Assembly (NCBI GenBank): GCA_022841375.1
Contig: JALHRQ010000020.1
Span: 1 to 50,870, forward strand
Length of the DNA: 50,870 nt
Source: Burkholderiales bacterium
GTDB taxonomy: Bacteria > Pseudomonadota > Gammaproteobacteria > Burkholderiales > SG8-41
Direction: 5' to 3'
Numbering within the stretch: position 1 is the stretch's first letter; each line of letters opens with the position of its first letter. The translations under genes and the position numbers were made by a program. The notes beneath the pieces are model-generated. The model was not told the DNA's origin and made no database searches. It worked only from the letters and a program-made list of their open reading frames with translations. Below are positions 26,990-36,072 of the stretch, piece by piece.

Positions 26990-27979
26990 CTAGTCCATCA
27001 TCTCCACCCGCTTGGTCTTGATCAGCATGGATAGTTTGTCGGCCTCTGTCTTGATGAATGCGCCAAACTCCTCGGGCGTCCCGCCGACTTTCACCAGTCC
27101 CAGCTGATCCAGCCGTGCCTGGACATCGGGCATCGCCATGATCTGGTTCATCTGGGTATTGAGCTTGTTGATGATCGGCCGTGGTGTCTTCGCCTGCACC
27201 TGGACGCCGAACCAGACCGTGGCTTCTGCATTCTTGATGCCCTCCTCCTGCAGCGTCGGCACATTGGGCAATACGGCCTGGCGCTGGGGTGCGGCGACCG
27301 CAAGCACCTTGACCCGCCCCGCCTTGATCTGGGCTTCGGCACTGACCACCGTGGTGTGCATGACATCAACACGACCGCTCATCACATCGGTGATCGCCGG
27401 GACGGTTCCCTTGTAAGGCACGTGCACAAGATCCAGGCCGGTGGCCGCGCCGAACAGTGCAAGGCCGATGTGCAGGCTGCTGCCGTTGCCGGAGGAAGCC
27501 CAGGTCAGCTTGCCTGGATTGGCCTTGGCATAACTCACCAGTTCACGGCCGTTATTGGCGGGAAACTTGGGGCTGGCAAGGATCAGCAGCGGCGTGTAAC
27601 CCATGAAAAATACCGGTGCAAAGTCGTTGATCTGATACGGCGACTTGCGCCGCATGATCACGTTGTTGACGCTGGGGCCGGGGTTGGCGTGCAGCAGCGT
27701 ATGGCCGTCCGGCGCGGATTCCGCAGCCAGTTGGGCGCCGATCGAACCGCCGGCGCCGGGCCGGTTGTCGATAACGAACTGCTGCCCGGTGGCCTCCGAC
27801 ATCTTTTGTGCAAACAGGCGCGCGGTGATGTCGTTGGACGCTGCGGGCGGAAACGGCACAATCCAGCGCACGGGTTTCGACGGATAAGCCGAGGCGGCCG
27901 GACTCTGCGCGAGCGCCGGCAGTGCCACCAGACCGGCAATACCGCATGCCGCGACAAACCACAGGTTTACGGGTTTCAT
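26990..27979 (-). CDS. Bug/TctC-family solute receptor
   Basis: A 329-residue periplasmic receptor, last gene of the - strand operon that begins at 33694. AGGAGGAGATT precedes the ATG at 27979, which fixes the start. The signal peptide is about residues 1-25 (FVAACGIAGLVALPALAQ). YPSKPVRWIVPFPPAASNDITARLF and VIDNRPGAGGSIGAQLA are the receptor motifs. One of two Bug receptors in this operon; the other is at the upstream end. Confidence 0.93.
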   Translation of the reverse strand: MKPVNLWFVAACGIAGLVALPALAQSPAASAYPSKPVRWIVPFPPAASNDITARLFAQKMSEATGQQFVIDNRPGAGGSIGAQLAAESAPDGHTLLHANPGPSVNNVIMRRKSPYQINDFAPVFFMGYTPLLILASPKFPANNGRELVSYAKANPGKLTWASSGNGSSLHIGLALFGAATGLDLVHVPYKGTVPAITDVMSGRVDVMHTTVVSAEAQIKAGRVKVLAVAAPQRQAVLPNVPTLQEEGIKNAEATVWFGVQVQAKTPRPIINKLNTQMNQIMAMPDVQARLDQLGLVKVGGTPEEFGAFIKTEADKLSMLIKTKRVEMMD

Positions 27980-28046
27980 TTCAATCTCCTCCTGCTTTAT
28001 TGGTGTTGTGTAGACCCGCAAAGGATGCTACTCCAACCGCAGGAAC

Positions 28047-29030
28047 TCAGGAGCGGGGACGTTCCAGAACCTCGGGATTAACCATATTCTGCGGCTGGCC
28101 CGCGGCATAAGCCGCGATCTGCTCGAAAATACTGCCGAATATCCGTTCGTAACCGGCGCGCTCCACATAACCGATATGCGGCGTACATACCGCGTTGTCG
28201 AGATGGAGCAGCGGATGGCTGGCATTGAGTACCGGTTCATCCTCGAACACATCGATCGCAGCGAAGCCAGGGCGCCCCAGTTTCAGCGCCTGCTCCAGCG
28301 CGCCCGCTTCGATCAATCCCGCCCGACTGGTATTGACCATCAGCGCGGTTTTTTTCATGCGCGCAAGATCGGCTGCAGTGACGATGCCGCGGGTGGCGTC
28401 AATCAGGCGCAGATGCAGCGTAATTACATCGCTGTCGGCGAAAAATGCTTCGCGGCTTTGGGCGACCGCGTAACCGTCGGCGCGGGCCCGCTGATGCGAA
28501 CCCTCGCGCCCCCACACCAGCACCTTCATGCCGAAAGCCTTGCCGTAACCGGCGACCACAGCGCCGATGCGACCGTAGCCGTAAATGCCCAGCGTCTTGC
28601 CGCGCAGGCCCAGGCCCACCGTCGACTGCCAGCGCCCGGCTTTCATCGCCGCCACTTCCTGCGGTATATGACGCATGGTGGCAATGATCAGACCCCAGGT
28701 CAGTTCCGCCGTTGCGTAGGATGGCTGGCCCGGATGCAGGCTGGTGCACAACAGCACGCCGTGCTGGGTGCAGGCATCAAGATCAATGTGCGGATAAACG
28801 CTGTGGTGACTGATCAGCTTCAACTTCGGCAACCGCGCGATCAGCGGCGCGCGGATCGGTGTGCGTTCACGAATCAGCACCAGAGCATCGGTATCCTTGA
28901 GACGCTCGGCCAGCACGTCGACATCCTTGGTATGGTCATTCCAGATCTGCACCTCGTGGTCCCTGAGCTTGGCGAAACACTCCAGGGTGCGAACAACATT
29001 CTGGTAATCGTCGAGTATCGAAATTTTCAT
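28047..29030 (-). CDS. D-2-hydroxyacid dehydrogenase
   Basis: A 327-residue NAD-dependent dehydrogenase. GKTLGIYGYGRIGAVVAGYG is the Rossmann loop. The catalytic Arg is in VNTSRAGLIEAG, Glu in DVFEDEPV and His in CTPHIGYVE. Acts on a 2-keto/2-hydroxy acid. Fifth gene of the - strand operon. It starts with MKISILDDYQNVV, as in the family. AGGCC lies upstream. Confidence 0.92.
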   Translation of the reverse strand: MKISILDDYQNVVRTLECFAKLRDHEVQIWNDHTKDVDVLAERLKDTDALVLIRERTPIRAPLIARLPKLKLISHHSVYPHIDLDACTQHGVLLCTSLHPGQPSYATAELTWGLIIATMRHIPQEVAAMKAGRWQSTVGLGLRGKTLGIYGYGRIGAVVAGYGKAFGMKVLVWGREGSHQRARADGYAVAQSREAFFADSDVITLHLRLIDATRGIVTAADLARMKKTALMVNTSRAGLIEAGALEQALKLGRPGFAAIDVFEDEPVLNASHPLLHLDNAVCTPHIGYVERAGYERIFGSIFEQIAAYAAGQPQNMVNPEVLERPRS

Positions 29031-29050
29031 GGCTGGCCTTGCAACGGTTG

Positions 29051-29080
29051 TAAGTAATTGTTTTTATTGAAAAATTATTG
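29051..29080 (-). repeat. AT-rich CAATAAAAACAA tract between lyase and dehydrogenase
   Basis: On the - strand the lyase stop runs into CCAATAATTTTTCAATAAAA and then ACAATTACTTAC; the core CAATAAAAACAA is 29069-29058. No hairpin is attached. Same core as at 8491, 10943 and 35156. Confidence 0.65.
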
Positions 29081-30439
29081 GAGCCAGCCGGCGGCGCGCT
29101 GCTGCTGCAGCACTTCATCGACGATTTCCGGTGCGCGGCCGACATAAGTGGTCGGATTCAGCGCCGCCTTGACTTCGGCAAGAGTCATCGCTTTTTTGAC
29201 CTGCGGGTTCTGCAACAGGGCGTCCTCAAAAGAAATGCCGTTTTCGATGCCGTGCATCGAAGCCTCGTACACCAGATCATGCGCGGTCTGCTTGCCGACT
29301 TTGTCAGACAGCTCAAACATCACCCGTTCCGAGAGCAGGAAACCGCCGAGGCTGTCGAGGTTGCGGCGCATGCTCGCGACATCGACATGCAGGTCCGACA
29401 ACACGCCCTTCATGATGGCCAGCATGCCGCCGGTGATCAGGCAGGATTCCGGCAGCGCCTTCCACTCACCGCGCCACGACGAACCATCGCGTTCGTGCTC
29501 GATCAGCATGCACTCGAGCATGTAGGCCACGTTGTAGCGCACCGCGCGGCTGGCGCCGACCACCGCCTCGCAACTCGACGGATTGCGTTTGTGCGGCATC
29601 GTCGATGAGCCGACCTTGCCGGTGCTGAAGGGCTCATAAAGCTCGCCGATCTCGGTGTGTTCCAGCGTGATGATTTCGTTGGCGATCTTGGCCAGTGTCG
29701 CGCTGATCAGCCCGAGCACGTTGACATACTCGGCGAAACGGTCCCGCGCCGGCTGCCAGTTGATGTCGGCAACACCCAGCCCCAGCCGTGTCATCACCCG
29801 CTGCTCCAGTTCTTTGGCTTTCGGACCAAACGAAGCCTGCGTGCCGACTGCCCCGACCATGCCGCCGACAAACATCCGCGGCTCCAGCTGGCGCAGGCGC
29901 TCGTAATGGCGTCCCATTTCCGACAGCCAGATTGCGGCCTTGTGACCGAAGGTGATTGGCAGCGCCTGCACGCCATGCGAGCGGCCGACCATCGGCGTGT
30001 CGCGATGCGCCTCGCACAGCTTGACCAGCGCATTGCCGATGGCCTTGATGTCGCGCAGGTAGAGCGCATGCGCCTCCTTGATCTGCAGCATCACCGCAGT
30101 GTCGAGCACATCCTGGGTCGTCGGGCCGAAGTGAATGTATTCACCGTTGTCGCCCTTGCACAGCTTCTGCACCGCCTTCACTGCCGGAACCAGCGGATGC
30201 TTGATGCGGCGGATTTCAGCCGCTACCGCATTGACGTCGATTTTCGAAATCTTGCAGTTGGACGCGATGTCCGCAGCGGCCTCCTTCGGAATGATCCCCA
30301 ACTCACCCTGCTCCAAAGCGAATGCCGCCTCGAAGTCATACCATTTCTGCAGACGATTGTGATCGTTGAATATATTGCGAAACTCCTCGGTGCTCCACAG
30401 ATGCTGGATCAGGATGTCGTCAAATACGCCGGAGGCCAT
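29075..30439 (-). CDS. Fumarase/adenylosuccinate-lyase superfamily enzyme
   Basis: A 454-residue lyase. The superfamily signature GSSTMPHKRNP is present and RSHGVQALPITFGHKAA contains the conserved His region. HFGPTTQDVLDTA is also typical. Sequence type is closest to purB-like/3-carboxymuconate cycloisomerase-like members; within this catabolic operon a C-C or C-N lyase on a carboxylate is more likely than purine synthesis. The ATG at 30439 (AAGGAA upstream) is chosen over a TTG at 30475. Confidence 0.87.
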   Translation of the reverse strand: MASGVFDDILIQHLWSTEEFRNIFNDHNRLQKWYDFEAAFALEQGELGIIPKEAAADIASNCKISKIDVNAVAAEIRRIKHPLVPAVKAVQKLCKGDNGEYIHFGPTTQDVLDTAVMLQIKEAHALYLRDIKAIGNALVKLCEAHRDTPMVGRSHGVQALPITFGHKAAIWLSEMGRHYERLRQLEPRMFVGGMVGAVGTQASFGPKAKELEQRVMTRLGLGVADINWQPARDRFAEYVNVLGLISATLAKIANEIITLEHTEIGELYEPFSTGKVGSSTMPHKRNPSSCEAVVGASRAVRYNVAYMLECMLIEHERDGSSWRGEWKALPESCLITGGMLAIMKGVLSDLHVDVASMRRNLDSLGGFLLSERVMFELSDKVGKQTAHDLVYEASMHGIENGISFEDALLQNPQVKKAMTLAEVKAALNPTTYVGRAPEIVDEVLQQQRAAGWLQ

Positions 30440-30494
30440 GTCTATATTCCTTGGATGTTCTTGCGATTGTTTCAATCAATCAGGTACGTTCGAA

Positions 30495-31727
30495 TCATGT
30501 GCGTTCGAGAATGTGCAGACCGCGCACCCGATCGAGCAGATAGAGCAGACCGCGGTCGTCGACGGTAACGTCATTGCTCTGCACACGATCCGATCCTTGC
30601 GGCACGTCCGGCACAAAGTAGGCCACTTCCTTCATTGCATGCGGGTTGGCGATGTCGACGATGCGCAGGCCGTGGGCAAACCATGCCACCGGAATTTCCG
30701 TACCGGTGACTTTTTCACAAGGCTGATGGCAGCCAGTCGCATATGGCTGCTGCTCCGGCGGAATGTCTTCCAACTGGAAGCTCGATACCACCGCGGGATG
30801 TTTCTCATCGGTGACATCGACCATCCACAGGAACGCCGAGTTGTGCGGCGGGCAGTCCGGCAAACGCACTACATCTTCGTCCGACACCACCAGGAAATCG
30901 CGGTTCTTGATCTTGAACGGGATGCGCAGCGCGGTATGCGTCGGCCACGGAAACGGCGGGCTCCAGTCGAGGCCGGACACAAACTTGGGCTTGCTCATGT
31001 CTTCGATGTCGAGGATGACAAAACCGCCATGCCAGTAGCTGGTGTAGAGCCGGTTGCCGTAACGCAGCGGGTGATGGCATTTGTGCGCGGCACCGCGCCA
31101 GGTTGGCGTCTCGCCGCCGGCGATATGCTGCCCCGGCATCCACCAGCGCCCCACCTCTTGCGGCTTTGCCGGATCCTTCAGATCAAGAATCATCACGATG
31201 TTGCCGAGATAGCCGTCCATCGTCGGCGAGATGTAAGCGTAGCGGCCGTCGAAATCGAAACGATGCACGCCGCGTGCGTATTCGACACCGGGCTTGTCAT
31301 CGGTCTGCCACAGCGTGATCAGCTTGGGCTTGGCCGGATTGGACACGTCGTAGATGCCCAGGCCGCCGTGAAAATCATCCGGGGGCGTCTCACCTTTTGC
31401 ATTCTTCGCCGACAACACCTCACGGTTGGTCAGCATGATGTCGCCGGAGACCCGCACCTTGTGCGAATGCGTGCCCTTGGGCATGTTGATTTCCGACAGG
31501 AATTTCGGGTGCTTGGGATCCTTGACGTCGAATATCAGCGTGCCATGCGGATTGCGCATGTTGCCGACGTAAGCGATGTTGCGTTCAACGACGATCTGCC
31601 CGCCGCCGGCACAATCGGTGAATGACAGTGGCTGCATGCCGGCGCTGCAGTTGTGTTGATGCCCGTCGCCGCCGCCAGCGCGCACATCAACATAAGCGAC
31701 TTCGCGAATGCCCTTGGATTTGCTCAT
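30495..31727 (-). CDS. LVIVD-repeat beta-propeller-like protein
   Basis: A 410-residue protein without a signal peptide. Repeated blade motifs such as GTLIFDVKDPKHPKFL, GLGIYDVSNPAKPKLI, IVMILDLKDPAKPQEV, FVILDIEDMSKPKFV and LRIVDIANPHAMKEV mark LVIVD repeats. His-rich stretches (GDGHQHNCS; AAHKCHHPL; GTHSHKV) might bind metal. Function unknown, possibly scaffold or enzyme. It sits between a Bug receptor and a lyase in the operon, so it belongs to the same pathway. The ATG at 31727 is preferred; a start at 31790 has no support. Confidence 0.82.
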   Translation of the reverse strand: MSKSKGIREVAYVDVRAGGGDGHQHNCSAGMQPLSFTDCAGGGQIVVERNIAYVGNMRNPHGTLIFDVKDPKHPKFLSEINMPKGTHSHKVRVSGDIMLTNREVLSAKNAKGETPPDDFHGGLGIYDVSNPAKPKLITLWQTDDKPGVEYARGVHRFDFDGRYAYISPTMDGYLGNIVMILDLKDPAKPQEVGRWWMPGQHIAGGETPTWRGAAHKCHHPLRYGNRLYTSYWHGGFVILDIEDMSKPKFVSGLDWSPPFPWPTHTALRIPFKIKNRDFLVVSDEDVVRLPDCPPHNSAFLWMVDVTDEKHPAVVSSFQLEDIPPEQQPYATGCHQPCEKVTGTEIPVAWFAHGLRIVDIANPHAMKEVAYFVPDVPQGSDRVQSNDVTVDDRGLLYLLDRVRGLHILERT

Positions 31728-31747
31728 GGTTGGCGTTTTCCTTGTTG

Positions 31748-32716
31748 TTACTGAATCTGGATATTGGCGGCCTTGATGACCTTGCCCCACTTCTCATACT
31801 CGCTGCGAATGAAGCCGCCGAATTCCTCGGGTTTGTCTCCCACCGGCACTGTGGCCAGGCTGAGCAGCCGCTCTTTGACTTCCGGATTGGCCAGGGACTT
31901 CACCAGTTCCCGGTTGAGCCGGTCAACAATGGGCTTGCCGGTTTTTGCCGGCGCCAGCCAGCCGAACCAGCCGATGACCTCGAATCCCGGATAACCGGAT
32001 TCCGCCACGGTCGGCAGTTCCGGCGACACCGGTGAACGCTTGGCACTGGTGATCGCCAGCGCGCGCACCTTGCCGGCCTTGACCTGGGGCGTCGCTGCCA
32101 GTGCGATGCTGAACAGCGCCTGCACCTGCCCGGCGACCGTTTCCTGCAGGGCCGGGCCCCCGCCTTTGTAAGGCACATGCACAAACGACGCGCCGGTCGA
32201 CAGCTTGAACAGCTCCAGCGCGAGATGCCCGGAAGTACCGTTTCCGGCCGAGGCGAAGGAAAAACCGCCCTGCTTCGCCTTGATCGCGACCACCAGTTCC
32301 TGCACCGACCTGGCTGCGACGGAAGGATGAACCACCAGGATGTTGGGAACGGTAATGCCGAGGGTGATCGGCGCAAAATCCCTGATCGGGTGATACGGCA
32401 CGTTCTGATAAAGACTGGGATTGATCGCCACACCGGCCGCAACCAGCACAAAGGTATAACCATCGGGGTTTGCGCGCGCCGTGGTTTCATAGGCGATGCC
32501 GCCGTTGGCACCGGGCCGGTTGTCGATGACCACCGTCTGCCCCAACCCCGCGTTCAGATGCGGCCCGACCAGTCGCGCCAGCGTGTCCGCCGGTCCGCCG
32601 GGCGGAACCGCAACCAGCATGCGTACCGGGCGGTTGGGATAATCCTGCGCTTGTACAACTCCTGCACAAGCCATCCATCCGCCCAGTGCAGCCCCGATCC
32701 ATAAAGTCAGTTTCAC
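31748..32716 (-). CDS. Bug/TctC-family solute receptor
   Basis: A 322-residue periplasmic receptor. The start is GTG at 32716, fixed by a strong AAGGAGGAG seven to eight bases upstream. The signal peptide is about residues 1-23 (ALGGWMACAGVVQAQ). YPNRPVRMLVAVPPGGPADTLARLV and VIDNRPGANGGIAYE are the receptor loops. Second gene of the operon, after the hydrolase. Confidence 0.93.
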   Translation of the reverse strand: MKLTLWIGAALGGWMACAGVVQAQDYPNRPVRMLVAVPPGGPADTLARLVGPHLNAGLGQTVVIDNRPGANGGIAYETTARANPDGYTFVLVAAGVAINPSLYQNVPYHPIRDFAPITLGITVPNILVVHPSVAARSVQELVVAIKAKQGGFSFASAGNGTSGHLALELFKLSTGASFVHVPYKGGGPALQETVAGQVQALFSIALAATPQVKAGKVRALAITSAKRSPVSPELPTVAESGYPGFEVIGWFGWLAPAKTGKPIVDRLNRELVKSLANPEVKERLLSLATVPVGDKPEEFGGFIRSEYEKWGKVIKAANIQIQ

Positions 32717-32773
32717 TGAAATCTCCTCCTTCGCACCACTCTGATTATTTTTTCAGCGATTGCTTCCTTGCCG

Positions 32774-33694
32774 TCAGGCCGCCAGCGCCCGGTTTTGCGG
32801 CACCTTCATGAAAGACGTCATCGCGTGCCAGAACTTGTGGCGGTTGATGCTCAGCGTTGCCGCATGCGCCAGATCCGAGATGAACACGAACTGCTTGTCC
32901 TTGCCCGGCAGCTTGCCGAAAAAATCCAGCAAGTCGGGCTCGGCGGCAATGCCGTCGAATTCACCGCGAATAATGCACACCGGACAGGTGATTTTCAGCG
33001 GGTCGATCACCGGCAGGTTGGCGCACATGTCGAGATAAGTGCCGTTGGGCACGGAATCACCCAGCGCCAGTTCGGCATCGGCCAGCGCATCGGCCGCAAT
33101 CATTTCGGAAGTGCCCGGCTTGTCGCGGGTGAACATGCTGTGGATGAACGCGCGATCGACCTTGCGCCGCGGATGCGCGCGATACTCATCCACCTTCTCA
33201 CGGCGTTTGGCCAGCGTCGGCGAACCCGCGCCGGTATAAACCAGCGCCGACACCATCAGACGTTTGACGCGCCCGGGATTCTGCTGGGCATACAACGCGG
33301 CGCGCAAGGCGCCGGACGATCCGCCATACATGAACACGCTGCTCTGGCCGGTTTCGCGCTGAACGATCTCCATTGCGACGGCCAGATCCTCAGCCCCTGA
33401 AGCGATGCCCGAATGGCTGTCGGTGCGGTCGGAGCGGCCGTAACCTTCATGATCCACGGTCCACACGTCGTAACCGAGGGCGGCAAAATGATCCATCAGT
33501 GAATAGTCGTTGCGCCCGGGCACACTGAGATCAAAGCTCGAACGCCCGGAAGCGGAAGAACCGTGCACCAGAAACAATACCGGCGCATCTTTCGGCAACC
33601 CAGCCGCATGTTTTCGATAGACATACAGCTTTACATTGCCTCGCTTTACGTCCTGCTTTTGCGCCCAGTATTCGGCGCTTTTGATTTCCGACAT
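32774..33694 (-). CDS. Alpha/beta hydrolase
   Basis: A 306-residue hydrolase of the alpha/beta fold. FLVHGSSASGRSSFD holds the oxyanion HG, WTVDHEGYGRSDR the second strand, and MYGGSSGALRAAL the nucleophile elbow (G-G-S-S-G). The acid is probably in IRGEFDGIAAEPD and the His in DLAHAATLS. It probably hydrolyses an ester or C-C bond of the operon's substrate. First gene of the - strand operon. A GGAGCAGGG precedes the ATG at 33694. Confidence 0.87.
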   Translation of the reverse strand: MSEIKSAEYWAQKQDVKRGNVKLYVYRKHAAGLPKDAPVLFLVHGSSASGRSSFDLSVPGRNDYSLMDHFAALGYDVWTVDHEGYGRSDRTDSHSGIASGAEDLAVAMEIVQRETGQSSVFMYGGSSGALRAALYAQQNPGRVKRLMVSALVYTGAGSPTLAKRREKVDEYRAHPRRKVDRAFIHSMFTRDKPGTSEMIAADALADAELALGDSVPNGTYLDMCANLPVIDPLKITCPVCIIRGEFDGIAAEPDLLDFFGKLPGKDKQFVFISDLAHAATLSINRHKFWHAMTSFMKVPQNRALAA

Positions 33695-33813
33695 GCCCTG
33701 CTCCAGTGAATTTAGCGAGCGGCGATTATCGCACTGCCGGCACACCCTTCACAGCGCAGTCCGAATGCTGGTCGCCGTGTAAAATCGGCGCATTCCCATT
33801 CCCGGAGCGGCCC

Positions 33814-34131
33814 ATGACCGCAACCGCCTCGAAAATTGTCAGTCTCGGCGAACTGGCCGCGCGCATCCCCGACGGCGCCGCACTCGGTCTTGGCGGCGTG
33901 TTTCTGCATCGTGGCCCGTTCGCACTGGTGCGTGAACTGGTTCGCCAGGGTCGTCGCAACCTCGAAATCATCAAACCCTCCCCCGGCTATGACCTTGATC
34001 TGCTATGCCGTGCCGGTGCGGTCGCCAAAGTTCGCGCCGGGATCGTAGCCATGGAAGGCAACTTTGGTCTGGCGCGTTGGTACCGCAAAGCCATCGAACG
34101 CAAGCAAGCGCATCTCGAAGAACACGCCTGA
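33814..34131 (+). pseudogene. CoA-transferase subunit A (GctA-like), N-terminal piece before in-frame TGA
   Basis: A 105-residue N-terminal part of a class I CoA-transferase alpha subunit. IVSLGELAARIPDGAALGLGG is the usual start, and RAGIVAMEGNFGLARWYRKA corresponds to the region just before the middle of the protein. It stops at TGA 34129-34131, and the same reading frame resumes at once with ATG 34132 and continues the family alignment without gap. The stop falls at a family-variable position, so one base change (from Cys TGC/TGT or Trp TGG) explains it. The gene could be dead, or two chains could be made by termination-reinitiation at TGAATG. GGAG lies upstream of the start. Confidence 0.75.
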
Positions 34132-34635
34132 ATGACCCTGGTCGCGGGGCTGCGTGCAGCCTCCTACGGAATCCCGTTCCAGCCGGTCGCCGGCGTACAC
34201 GGCAGTGAACTGGCGCGCGTCAACCAGTGGCAGACCTTGCGCGACCCCTATGGCTCGGGAACTGACGTCTTCGTGATTCCCGCCATCCGGCCGGATATCG
34301 CTGTCATCCATGCTGCAGAAATCGACGAGCTGGGTAATGCCCGCATTTACGGCTCGCCATTCTGGGACCATCCCCTGACCCGTGCGGCAAAACGCGTGCT
34401 GATTACTGCCGAAAAACGGGTGACCACGGACCATCTGCGTGAACAACCGGAACTGACACTGGTTCCGGGTTTCATGGTCGAAGCAGCGGCCGTGGTTCCG
34501 CGCGGCGGTTGGCCCGGCTCGATGCATCCCTATTACGAAATCGACTACGCCGCCGTCGAGCGTTACATGGAAGACGCGCCGGGCGTGCTCGAACAACATC
34601 TGGCCGAAGCGCCTGAAACCACGCCAACCCCGTGA
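34132..34635 (+). pseudogene. CoA-transferase subunit A (GctA-like), C-terminal piece after TGA
   Basis: A 167-residue continuation of the alpha subunit in the same frame. GLRAASYGIPFQPVAGVHGS is the family's next block, followed by DVFVIPAIRPDIAVIHAAEID (acyl-CoA binding region) and ITAEKRV. The gap to the N-terminal piece is zero bases. Its own ATG follows the TGA directly and no separate ribosome site is seen. The end overlaps the next gene by 4 bp (GTGA). Whether a functional enzyme is made with the GctB-like subunit at 36073 is open. Confidence 0.75.
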
Positions 34636-35171
34636 GCCGCCTGCCGGTCATCCACAGTTTCGCTCCCGTTGCCGATGGGACGGCGCGCATACTGATACTC
34701 GGCAGCATGCCGGGCGCTGAATCGCTACGCGCCGGACAGTATTACGCCCATCGACGCAACACCTTCTGGCGCATCATGGGCGATCTCGTCGGCGCATCAG
34801 CCGATATTCCTTATGTAACGCGCACCCGGATGCTGCGGAACTCGGGCATCGCGCTATGGGATGTGCTCGCGGCCTGCACGCGCGAAGGCAGTCTCGATGC
34901 CGCCATCGACGAACGCTCGATCATCGCCAATGATCTGCTGTGCTTTCTCGCACAGCATCGCGGCATCACTCACGTATTTTTTAACGGCGCTACCGCAGAA
35001 CGCTGTTTTGCGCGGCATGTGCAACCGGCGCTGGAAACCGGCTTGCTGCAATTGCAGCGCCTGCCCTCGACCAGCCCGGCGCATGCCGCCATGAGTTACG
35101 CCCAAAAACTCCGCGCATGGCGCAGCATCCTGCGCCCACTGCCCAATAAAAAAAACAATAAAAACAAATAG
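34632..35171 (+). CDS. DNA-deoxyinosine glycosylase (uracil-DNA glycosylase superfamily)
   Basis: A 179-residue base-excision enzyme. ILILGSMPGAESLRAGQYYA with HRRNTFWRIMG is the N-terminal motif of hypoxanthine-DNA glycosylases in the UDG superfamily, and LPSTSPAHAAMSY the C-terminal motif with the catalytic-side Ser/His. It removes hypoxanthine formed by adenine deamination. It starts with GTG overlapping the CoA-transferase stop. The end is unusual: the last ten residues (PNKKNNKNK) are encoded by an AT-rich tract with the CAATAAAAACAA core, probably an added tail. Not related in function to its neighbours. Confidence 0.87.
   Translation: MSRLPVIHSFAPVADGTARILILGSMPGAESLRAGQYYAHRRNTFWRIMGDLVGASADIPYVTRTRMLRNSGIALWDVLAACTREGSLDAAIDERSIIANDLLCFLAQHRGITHVFFNGATAERCFARHVQPALETGLLQLQRLPSTSPAHAAMSYAQKLRAWRSILRPLPNKKNNKNK
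35142..35170 (+). repeat. AT-rich CAATAAAAACAA tract at the glycosylase 3' end
   Basis: CCAATAAAAAAAACAATAAA then AACAAATAG; core at 35156-35167. It encodes the last residues and stop of the glycosylase and ends 3 bp before the next start. Confidence 0.65.
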
Positions 35172-35173
35172 AT

Positions 35174-36046
35174 ATGATCGACTCCGCGCTACTGCTCGCG
35201 ATCCTCAGTGCGTTCTGCTTCGGCGCCGGCATGATTACGTCACGTATCGGCCTGCGCCATCTTGATGCGCGATCAGGTGCGGCGCTGAGCATTCCGGCAG
35301 CAGCGCTGCTGTTTGTGATCGCCGCGCCATTCACGATTGAACTGTCTGCCTTCAACCTCACCGCCGCACTGATCTTCGCGGCAGTCGGCCTGTTCTACCC
35401 CGCCCTGGTCACGCTGCTGACTTTCCGCTCCAATACGGAACTTGGGCCGACCATCACCAGCGCGATCTCGGGCACTGCGCCGCTGTTCGCAATGCTCGCC
35501 GCCGCACTGTGGCTGGATGAGCGGGTGCCGCCGCAGGCTGCAATCGCCGCCGTGGCGGTCGCCGCCGGCGTAGCACTGCTGTCCTGGCGCCCCGATGCCG
35601 CCCTAGACCGGATCGCCGGCGGCAAACTGTTCTGGCCGGTCGCCGGCGCCTTCGTGCGCGGCGTGGCCCAGGCCGGTGCCAAAGCAGGCCTGCTGCTGTG
35701 GGGAAATCCGTTTGCCGCCAGCGTCATCGGCTACCTGGTGTCGTCAACCGCAGTGATCAGCGCCGAACGATTGCGTCACGGCGGACGGCGGACGCTGAAC
35801 CGGCAAGGCCTGCAGTGGTTCGCGATTACGGGATTCATCAACGGCAGCGCGATGGTGCTGATGTATGCAGCGCTGGCGCGGGCGCCGGTGTCATCCGTCG
35901 CGCCGATCATTGCCGCCTATCCGCTGGTGACCGTGCTGGGCAGCGCGCTGTTCCTGCGTGGCGAACCGCTCAACCGCCGCATCGTCGCCGGCGCGGTCAT
36001 CACGGTCGCAGCCATCGTCTGGCTCGCCACTTACCGCACGAACTGA
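35174..36046 (+). CDS. EamA/DMT-family transporter
   Basis: A 290-residue membrane protein with ten hydrophobic segments and two EamA repeats, the drug/metabolite transporter layout. The halves end in GTAPLFAMLAAALWLDERVPPQ and VAPIIAAYPLVTVLGSALFLRGEPL, the repeated EamA motif with the acidic residue. It starts 2 bp after the glycosylase stop. Substrate unknown. Confidence 0.88.
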   Translation: MIDSALLLAILSAFCFGAGMITSRIGLRHLDARSGAALSIPAAALLFVIAAPFTIELSAFNLTAALIFAAVGLFYPALVTLLTFRSNTELGPTITSAISGTAPLFAMLAAALWLDERVPPQAAIAAVAVAAGVALLSWRPDAALDRIAGGKLFWPVAGAFVRGVAQAGAKAGLLLWGNPFAASVIGYLVSSTAVISAERLRHGGRRTLNRQGLQWFAITGFINGSAMVLMYAALARAPVSSVAPIIAAYPLVTVLGSALFLRGEPLNRRIVAGAVITVAAIVWLATYRTN

Positions 36047-36072
36047 ACGCGCATGCTCGTTATACTCGCCGC

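Noticed and set aside
34129-34131. TGA in the CoA-transferase read as selenocysteine
   Set aside because: No SECIS-like hairpin is evident after it and the family has no known selenoprotein; a nonsense change or reinitiation is simpler.
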